Shown here: piece after piece, positions 13,936-19,209 of the stretch
Numbering within the stretch: the first letter of the stretch is position 1
How the letters are laid out: each line of letters opens with the position of its first letter
DNA from: JANQLU01 sp964434955
GTDB taxonomy: Bacteria; Planctomycetota; Planctomycetia; Pirellulales; Pirellulaceae
Assembly (NCBI GenBank): GCA_964434955.1
Contig: CAYSXI010000094.1
Location: 1 to 19,209 of the forward strand
Length of the DNA stretch: 19,209 bases
Reading direction: 5' to 3'
Made by a program: the position numbers and the translations under genes
Notes under the pieces: generated by a model
The model's input: only the letters and a program-made list of their open reading frames with translations
What the model was told of the DNA's origin: nothing
The model's database searches: none

Positions 13936-16900
13936 TTAGCGGCCACCTCGTCCGCGGGTATTGCCACCACCACGAGTCCCACCGCCACGTGTTCCGCCAC
14001 CGCGGGTGTTTCCACCACCTCGCTGGCCTCCGGCACGCTGCTGAAAAGCTCGCATCATCGCCGCTCGCATGGCTTCCTGCTGCATCTGCTGAGCTCGCTG
14101 TGCTTGCTGCGTACCCGTACCACCCCGAGTTGGAGTTCTCGTCGCAGGATTGGTCGTTGTTCCGCCGCCTCCGCCTTCCATATTGGATTGAGCCTTTTCA
14201 CCCAGCATTCCCTGGATAGCTCGACCGACGACAGCCGGATCCACTTGGCCTTTCAATTCAATGACGGCCATGTAAGTTTCTGGCTCCACCTGCTTGATGT
14301 CGATGATGGTGACAAGATCTTCAACCAGGTCCGCGATAAACTCAGGACCCGTAACCAGCAAGGCACGTCCCTGCGGATCAACGCCCAGCGTTGCCTTCGG
14401 TGTTTCATCTTCGACCTGGTTACCACCGCCACTACCTCGTCGCCGGTTACCACCGCCCATCAACTGCTGCATCTGCCGCATCATCTGTTGCTGCATCTGC
14501 TGTTGTAGCTGCTGTGGATTCTGCCCACCGCCTTGGCCGCCGGCCTGCTCAAACAACATTCCCATTTGGTTCCGGATCAATTGCTCGACTTCGGATGGGT
14601 CACGATGATTCACGGCAATCCGTCGAGTCTTACCCAAAGGATTGACCATGTGATAAGGCTGTTCGCGGTCAATGATATCGATTACTTCGGCGATCAATTC
14701 AAGATCTTCTTCCACGGCTTTGACCCAAAGTCCCTTGAGTCGAGTATCCGCGTGCAATACGACATCGCTCACCATCGGTAAGATTCCGGTGCCCGCATCC
14801 GAGCCGCCGCCACCAAGCAGGTCCAGCGGGTTCATGCCCAGTGCATTCTGCATGGCATTGCCAGCAATATTCGCGAGTGGGTTTCCACCACCTCCGCCAC
14901 CGCCCCCGCCACCGGAATCGGGGCCAAGAATCAAGTTTTCAAGTTGAACCAGCGCTTTTTGTGGATCACGATGCTCAAGCAAAAAGAACTTCGTCTCAGC
15001 TTCGCCCACTTCATCCGTATCGAAGTGTTCACGGATCAAAAGTTCCAAGTCATCCAGAGCGTCCAGGTCTTCCGAAGCGATGACCAGTCCGACCTCGGTC
15101 ATCTTGATCTTGATCGGTGCACCGGGAACCGATTTGAGTTCCGGCTCCTGTTTTTCATCGTCCGTTCGAGGATTTTCCTGGCGTCGGTCGGAAACAGAAT
15201 CCTGATCTTCTTGATCCTGTTCTGGAAAAGTGTGGACGCTGCAAAATACGGCTTGTTCTTCCAAACCCATCGAATTCCGAGCGTCACCCAACTTTTTTGG
15301 CAGTGTGCCCCGGCGATTGTTGACACCATCGTTTTGATTTCCGTTTTTCGGCAAAACACCTTCGTTGTTGCCATTGGAACGGTTGTCATTTGAACGATTG
15401 TCATCGTTATTGTTTCGACTTGGCGGAATCATGAACCGATTCTGGTTGTCTCGCCGATCGGGCATGACCATCTCGATCTTGTTTTTCTTTCCGGTGGCTT
15501 CGAACAAATCCTGAATGGCCCGCATCGCCGATTCGGCCTTCTTGTCCGACATGCGAAGCACGCGGTAAGGCTGACGATTTGTTTTGCGAATCCGAAGCGG
15601 AACATCAAGTTTCGCAACGACTTCCATGACTGCTTCCACCAAAAGAGGAGGACCACGGACGATAATTCGATCGTTTTCGGAATCCTCAATGTACTTGAGC
15701 CCCGAATCCATTCCTTCCTCGCCATCCGTACCATCGCCCGACGGAAACATGGTTTCCAAATCAGCAAGTACCGAACTGGTGGAAAGGTAATCCAGGTCGA
15801 TCGACTCAACCACAACGGCCGGAGTTTGGAATTGCTTAATCCACTTTTCGACCTGATCGTGATTTTCCTGGGTCGCACTGACGATGATTTGACCCGTGGT
15901 CGGCATTCGGTCAATGATGACTCCGGTCAAACCCGTGTTTTGAATCATGGTCACGACGACTTTGAAAACGGATTCGGCATCGCCAACGACTTTGTGAATC
16001 TTCAGAAACGGCTGTTCCAACTTGCCGTCGTTTGACGAGATCATCTGCTTGTCAATTTGCTTGGCACTGTTGATCAAGCCCTCGACGCGAGATTTGGTGC
16101 CGCGGATGTAAAGTGTATTCGTTAGCGAATCAACAAAGACAGTGATATCCGCTGCCTGATTGTTTTCATCGAGTCGCTCCATCACGCGGAGAATTGGCAT
16201 CACGTCTTCAACCGTTCCATGCTCCAATTTATGAACGGTGAGCTTGTTTTTCGTTGCGTCCAGACGAAGCTGAGCCGAGTCAATCAAGGCTTTGATTTTT
16301 CGAAGCGAGCCGCCGTTTTCGCGGACGATCATTTTCTTGGCTCCCAGAGCCAACTTGAATGAACGTCGATGCGAGTCGCCAATGTAAGGTTCCACATCGC
16401 GACGAATCTCGTCGACATTCAGATCACCAAGATCGAATTCGACTTGCATGATTTCATAAAGACCACGCTTGCCAAGATCTTCCGGTTTTACCCATTCGAC
16501 AAAATCACGAAACTTTTGATCACGCAATTGATCAACGCGGATCAAGTAAAGCATCTTCTCGTTTCGCAGGAGCGTGTATTCTCGTAACGCCAAAGCACGA
16601 TTCAAAAGATCCAAACCTTCCATCACCGTGAACTCTTTGGTGTCGCTATACCGGAATGACCCCTCCGGCATGACCGCTTCTGGCTGCAAGTAGAATCCGG
16701 CTTCTTTTGCGAAAAAGCGAATCACTCGTTCCCAGGGCGTCTGCTCAAATGTGAATTTGATCTTGCCATTTCCAACCTGCTGGATGTTGTTGGGCTTCGG
16801 CACGTCCTGCTTGGGATCCTGAGCAGCTGGCAATTCGACTTTCTTGTCATCTGCCTTCTTGTCGTCTACCTGCTTTTCGTCGTCCTGCTTGGCAGCCTTA

Positions 16901-17061
16901 CCACCATCTTCCTGCTTGCCTTCCGCTTTCGGATTGGCTGCTTTCGGATTGGCAGCTTTCGGATTGGCTTCCTGGCCGAACGTCACCGCGTTTGCTACCG
17001 ATAGGCCGGTCGCAACGAGTGCACAAAGAGCGATGCGAAAAATTCCATGCTTATTGTTCAT
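13936..17061 (-). CDS. Secretin N-domain repeat protein with RGG-rich C-terminus
   Basis: A 1041-residue exported protein. Start ATG 17061-17059 is chosen because AGGTGA precedes it and a signal peptide follows (MNNKHGIFRIALCALVATGLSVANA). Order: three ANPKA repeats (32-46); a Lys/Asp linker; an N0/STN-like domain (about 100-178, FEQTPWERVIRFFAKEAGFYL...); several secretin N1/N2 (NolW-like) domains, clearest at about 270-345, 350-412, 415-487 and 497-535; an Asn/Asp linker (540-640); further N-like domains (about 645-712, 765-840, 885-955) broken by Gly10 (717-726) and Gln/Met-rich tracts; then RGG repeats (about 1009-1041). Typical N-domain pattern: D...N.[IL]...G....[VI]..[VIL]..[LI]D. Secretins are outer-membrane channels of type II/III secretion and pili, but the barrel signature (V-P-x-L-G-x-I-P-x-L-F) is absent. 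It may therefore be a periplasmic or surface ring or scaffold. The PilO-like gene upstream supports a secretion/pilus context. Confidence 0.8.
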   Translation of the reverse strand: MNNKHGIFRIALCALVATGLSVANAVTFGQEANPKAANPKAANPKAEGKQEDGGKAAKQDDEKQVDDKKADDKKVELPAAQDPKQDVPKPNNIQQVGNGKIKFTFEQTPWERVIRFFAKEAGFYLQPEAVMPEGSFRYSDTKEFTVMEGLDLLNRALALREYTLLRNEKMLYLIRVDQLRDQKFRDFVEWVKPEDLGKRGLYEIMQVEFDLGDLNVDEIRRDVEPYIGDSHRRSFKLALGAKKMIVRENGGSLRKIKALIDSAQLRLDATKNKLTVHKLEHGTVEDVMPILRVMERLDENNQAADITVFVDSLTNTLYIRGTKSRVEGLINSAKQIDKQMISSNDGKLEQPFLKIHKVVGDAESVFKVVVTMIQNTGLTGVIIDRMPTTGQIIVSATQENHDQVEKWIKQFQTPAVVVESIDLDYLSTSSVLADLETMFPSGDGTDGEEGMDSGLKYIEDSENDRIIVRGPPLLVEAVMEVVAKLDVPLRIRKTNRQPYRVLRMSDKKAESAMRAIQDLFEATGKKNKIEMVMPDRRDNQNRFMIPPSRNNNDDNRSNDNRSNGNNEGVLPKNGNQNDGVNNRRGTLPKKLGDARNSMGLEEQAVFCSVHTFPEQDQEDQDSVSDRRQENPRTDDEKQEPELKSVPGAPIKIKMTEVGLVIASEDLDALDDLELLIREHFDTDEVGEAETKFFLLEHRDPQKALVQLENLILGPDSGGGGGGGGGGNPLANIAGNAMQNALGMNPLDLLGGGGSDAGTGILPMVSDVVLHADTRLKGLWVKAVEEDLELIAEVIDIIDREQPYHMVNPLGKTRRIAVNHRDPSEVEQLIRNQMGMLFEQAGGQGGGQNPQQLQQQMQQQMMRQMQQLMGGGNRRRGSGGGNQVEDETPKATLGVDPQGRALLVTGPEFIADLVEDLVTIIDIKQVEPETYMAVIELKGQVDPAVVGRAIQGMLGEKAQSNMEGGGGGTTTNPATRTPTRGGTGTQQAQRAQQMQQEAMRAAMMRAFQQRAGGQRGGGNTRGGGTRGGGTRGGGNTRGRGGR
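16925..16969 (-). repeat. Three 15-bp in-frame tandem repeats in the secretin-like gene
   Basis: Three near-identical 15-bp units (16925-16939, 16940-16954, 16955-16969) encode ANPKA three times just after the signal peptide. Only one base differs between units, indicating recent expansion. The repeat preserves the frame and forms a flexible linker. Confidence 0.88.
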
Positions 17062-17470
17062 GTCACCTGGGTCCCAATGAAATGGAAATGGCGGTTTCAA
17101 TCTGTCTGAATCCGGGGATCAAATCGGCAACCAGCCAAATCTGAAAACCCTGAAAAGCAGCCCGAATGATTGCAATCCGCAATCCCCCTGTTCGAGCAGC
17201 TGACTGTGTCTCGAGGCAGAATCAAAGGCTCTGCCAACCATCTATTCAACATTCAAATCGATGAGATTTCAGCCCTTCCGTGAAGATCGAGCTGCATTTC
17301 AACGAATTTGGATTAAAATCTGTTTCACTTTGCAAGTCATACCAAATTTAACAAAAAAAAGCCTTTGGGCGTTGTGTCAACTTTTGGATGCACGCAAAAG
17401 ATTTGACTCCAATCGGACTTTTGTTGATTTGAGCTGTTGAATCGAGTACGACAATAGCAGAGTCGACCTG
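17062..17470. other. Long upstream region of the secretin-like gene with two hairpins, no gene found
   Basis: This is the promoter-proximal part of a 697-bp gap. Two perfect 6-bp stems are visible: GATTGC/GCAATC with a 5-nt loop (17168-17184) and GGCAGA/TCTGCC with a 9-nt loop (17215-17235). Read leftward a perfect TTGACA occurs at 17380-17375, but no acceptable -10 lies 16-18 bp away. No coding frame with gene-like composition is seen. The stretch is AT-rich from about 17230 to 17540, as expected for regulatory DNA. Confidence 0.5.
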
Positions 17471-17503
17471 ATTTCAAATTCGAACTGGTTTCCAATTTGA
17501 AAT
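17471..17503. repeat. Perfect 10-bp inverted repeat
   Basis: ATTTCAAATT (17471-17480) and AATTTGAAAT (17494-17503) are exact inverted copies separated by 13 bp. They lie 20 bp from the larger structured element. The pairs are AT-rich, so a protein-binding dyad or an RNA hairpin are both possible. Confidence 0.75.
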
Positions 17504-17523
17504 TGAGGACCGATTTGATTTGA

Positions 17524-17686
17524 GGTGAAAGAAAAAAAATGAAGTGGGCGTCCTGATCGATGTTACTCGATCAACACCGGACAATAGTTATTTTACGGTC
17601 GCTTCTACCGCCCTAAACCAGAAAACGTCCGACAACTGCTGTCGGTGAGTGGACGTTCCACTTCATTTTTTAAAACCATTTTCACC
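17524..17686. ncRNA. Multi-branched inverted-repeat element: candidate structured RNA, terminator or miniature repeat
   Basis: A 20-bp closing stem joins 17534-17553 to 17651-17671, with one bulged base: AAAAAATGAAGTGG pairs with CCACTTCATTTTTT, then GCGTCC with GGACGT. An outer 7-bp pair (GGTGAAA 17524-17530, TTTCACC 17680-17686) extends it. Inside are a 7-bp hairpin TGATCGA/TCGATCA with a 6-nt loop (17554-17573), a small CGGT/ACCG hairpin (17596-17610) and a 6-bp hairpin CCGACA/TGTCGG with a 5-nt loop (17629-17645). AACGTCC (17624-17630) can alternatively pair with GGACGTT (17651-17657), competing with part of the closing stem. Both strands end in a run of at least six T residues, so either could terminate. 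The strand transcribed is undetermined. I match it to no known RNA family. Confidence 0.6.
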
Positions 17687-17758
17687 ACCAAAAGTTCCGC
17701 ATTTCCGTCAAATAAACGGGACAATTGGCAAATATTTTCTACGCCTTTCGGGAACCGC

Positions 17759-19081
17759 CTATTTGTCATCGCCACCATTCGTTTTTTGTTTCCCAGAAGT
17801 CTTCACTTCTTTTGGTAAATCCCGAAACAAAAAGTCAGAATGGCCGTATTCAAACGTCTGGTCGTCTCGACTAACAACTACTTTCTGTTTTTCCACGTCG
17901 ATGGATTTCACTTCCCATTCAAAGTCATCCATTCGGAAGGTGTCACCGACGGTGAGCTCATAAAACTTCTTCAAAGTTCGCGCGTTGATCCAAACCTGAG
18001 TCTGGCCTTTGGCATCGCGAAGGATCGCCGTGATATGGGCTGCTTTCGCGTGTTGAAATTTCGGCTTCTTGGTGATCTTGGGACCTGGATCGGTGACCTT
18101 CTTCTTTTCAACACGAATAACGAAATCCTTGCTGAAGCTTTTTGCAGGACAGCCGTCGTCGGTGACCTGCATGGTGAAGGCATAACGACCGACCGGCAGG
18201 TCATCAATGGAAAGCTGAGCGCCCGACGAGCTGGTTCGCATCGCAAGGTCTTTCAGTTCTTCATCTTTCTTGGTGATTTCATAGGTCAGCTTGTCGCCTT
18301 TGTCCTTGTCCTTTCCGACCACCCGAATGGCGACGGGATCGCCCTCGGTGAAGCGCTGCGTCGTTGTCGTGGTGATGTCGGGACGATTGTTGGCGGGCCC
18401 AAAGATGTCGCGAAACAAAATCTCTTTCTTGTACTCATCCAGGTTTTTGGCCAGGACCGGGCGACTGCTCGAAAACGCGTCCCGCTGCTCATCGGCGCCC
18501 TCGATCGAGATGACTTCGATTTTCAGGCTGATAACAATCTCATCCGTCCGCTCCATTCCGCCCCCGGCTCGCTTTCGATCGACGGGTCGAATCGAGAAAC
18601 TGGAAACTCGGTGGAGCAAGTCCAGCCGATGAAAGTCATACATGAAATCCAGGTACTTATCCAAAGTCGTGATTCCACTGACCTGGAATTTCAATTGATT
18701 GAATACCGTACTCTGCCCCTGGTATTTGACCGGCACTGCATTTCCGAGTGGTGCAACGTTGATCGGTTTATCGAATCGAAGCTTGGCTTCGGTCGTTCGA
18801 CTGAGCCAATCTTTGTAGTCGGTTTTCGCAACGGACATGTTGGCCGGAAGACTGATCTGCTTGTATTGATGCCGGCGGTCCCCCGCCTTCATGTACGCCG
18901 CCTGTATATCTTCCTCATTGCGAATCTGATTTCGAAGCGAGCTAATTTTCTGCCGCCGACCTTCGTAGGAAGTATAAAACCAATATCCAAACGCAAACAC
19001 GATAAATACGGGAAGCATGGAACCGACAACCATTGCCAGAACCCGTTCTCGAGGCGTCATGTTTTTGAAAAGTGAATTCAT
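17759..19081 (-). CDS. PilO/GspM-like inner-membrane protein with PilP/GspC-like C-terminus
   Basis: A 440-residue bitopic protein. After MNSLFKNMTPRERVL comes one transmembrane helix (about 14-36), the start typical of PilO/GspM proteins (M/L-T-P-R-E). A coiled coil follows (about 40-75), then a ferredoxin-like PilO domain (about 125-195, FNQLKFQVSGITTLDKYLDFMYDFHRLDLLHRVSSFSI). Residues 236-325 look like an inserted Ig/cadherin-type beta domain (FTEGDPVAIRVVGKDKDKGDKLTYEI ... GRYAFTMQVTDDG). Residues 348-420 resemble the homology-region fold of PilP/GspC (ILRDAKGQTQVWINARTLKKF... VGDTF). Type IV pilus and type II secretion use PilM-PilN-PilO-PilP or GspL-GspM-GspC to connect the cytoplasmic ATPase to the secretin; here two components seem joined in one chain. 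The downstream secretin-N protein is the plausible partner. The long opposite-strand frame is a shadow. Confidence 0.78.
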   Translation of the reverse strand: MNSLFKNMTPRERVLAMVVGSMLPVFIVFAFGYWFYTSYEGRRQKISSLRNQIRNEEDIQAAYMKAGDRRHQYKQISLPANMSVAKTDYKDWLSRTTEAKLRFDKPINVAPLGNAVPVKYQGQSTVFNQLKFQVSGITTLDKYLDFMYDFHRLDLLHRVSSFSIRPVDRKRAGGGMERTDEIVISLKIEVISIEGADEQRDAFSSSRPVLAKNLDEYKKEILFRDIFGPANNRPDITTTTTQRFTEGDPVAIRVVGKDKDKGDKLTYEITKKDEELKDLAMRTSSSGAQLSIDDLPVGRYAFTMQVTDDGCPAKSFSKDFVIRVEKKKVTDPGPKITKKPKFQHAKAAHITAILRDAKGQTQVWINARTLKKFYELTVGDTFRMDDFEWEVKSIDVEKQKVVVSRDDQTFEYGHSDFLFRDLPKEVKTSGKQKTNGGDDK

Positions 19082-19129
19082 GATGTTGTTCGTTGTTATG
19101 TTGACAACTGATCGACAGTCGCTGTTTGG

Positions 19130-19209
19130 TTAGTTGGCCGCCGTCTTGGTCTTTTTGTCATCATCCTTGTTGGGAGTTGGATCCTCATCCGACTTACTCT
19201 CACCATCCC
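19130..19209 (-). CDS. 3' end of an upstream gene with charged C-terminal tail
   Basis: Only the last 25 codons and TAA (19132-19130) lie in the window. The tail is hydrophilic and consists of Asp/Glu/Lys/Pro (DGESKSDEDPTPNKDDDKK...). Nothing in it is diagnostic. It ends 48 bp before the PilO-like gene on the same strand, so by position it is probably the PilN-like or PilM-like component of the same assembly. That identification is inference from gene order alone. Confidence 0.6.
   Translation of the reverse strand, partial: DGESKSDEDPTPNKDDDKKTKTAAN

Noticed and set aside
17375..17380. Perfect leftward TTGACA upstream of the secretin-like gene
   Set aside because: No acceptable -10 element at 16-18 bp; the sequence there is a T-run. 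Not called a promoter.
17534..17671. Integron attC site
   Set aside because: The size and imperfect palindrome recall attC, but the terminal core sites (GTTRRRY and RYYYAAC) are absent and there is no integrase or cassette structure.
17605..17679. Leftward 24-residue frame (and a 17-residue one at 17613-17666) inside the structured element
   Set aside because: Both are made of stem arms of the inverted-repeat element. A GGTGGTG sequence precedes the first, but short frames are expected by chance and no regulatory codon pattern is seen.
17840..19075. Rightward 411-codon open frame opposite the PilO-like gene
   Set aside because: It lies almost entirely antisense to a frame with a start, membrane helix and recognisable domains. 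The rightward translation has no signal, domain or ribosome-binding site, so it is a shadow of codon bias.

Overview
The window looks like chromosomal DNA from a planctomycete of the Pirellulales/Rhodopirellula type. The grounds are a secreted PQQ-type propeller protein opening with the DWPQWRGP signature, a propeller protein fused to membrane helices, a valyl-tRNA synthetase with an extra zinc ribbon, large Gly/Gln/Asn-rich secretin-N-repeat proteins, and short, mostly housekeeping transcription units with frequent weak or absent Shine-Dalgarno sequences. This placement is inference from family resemblance; no rRNA marker is present.

Layout. 1-4.8 kb: the 3' end of a CDGSH iron-sulfur protein (+), then a leftward pair (secreted PQQ propeller protein followed by a small four-helix membrane protein), a leftward propeller/membrane protein preceded by a triplicated 11-bp repeat, and a small rightward secreted protein with a C-terminal anchor-like tail. 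4.8-8.1 kb: leftward valS. Its leader holds a promoter-like site, a 9-codon reading frame ending in three consecutive valine codons with a good ribosome-binding site, and an intrinsic terminator 4 nt after its stop codon. This is the layout of a ribosome-mediated attenuator. 8.2-11.1 kb: rightward ferredoxin-NADP reductase, then murB and ftsQ, a peptidoglycan/division pair. 11.2-13.7 kb: a leftward His-rich lipoprotein, a rightward GNAT acetyltransferase, and a leftward pair of a small protein and a TatD-type metal-dependent hydrolase. 13.9-19.2 kb: a leftward secretion/pilus-like cluster. In transcription order it holds the tail of an unidentified gene (probably PilM/PilN-like), a PilO/GspM-like protein with PilP/GspC-like C-terminus, a 0.7-kb structured intergenic region, and a 1041-aa secretin-N-repeat protein ending in RGG repeats.

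The two strongest non-coding observations are the valine leader-peptide attenuator of valS and a 138-163 nt multi-branched inverted-repeat element (about 17524-17686) that could be a structured RNA, an elaborate bidirectional terminator or a miniature dispersed repeat. Other points of interest are a MurB that appears to lack both usual acid/base catalytic residues, the RGG-tailed secretin-like protein with no recognisable secretin barrel motif, and the tandem repeat of ribosome-binding-like units before the propeller/membrane gene.
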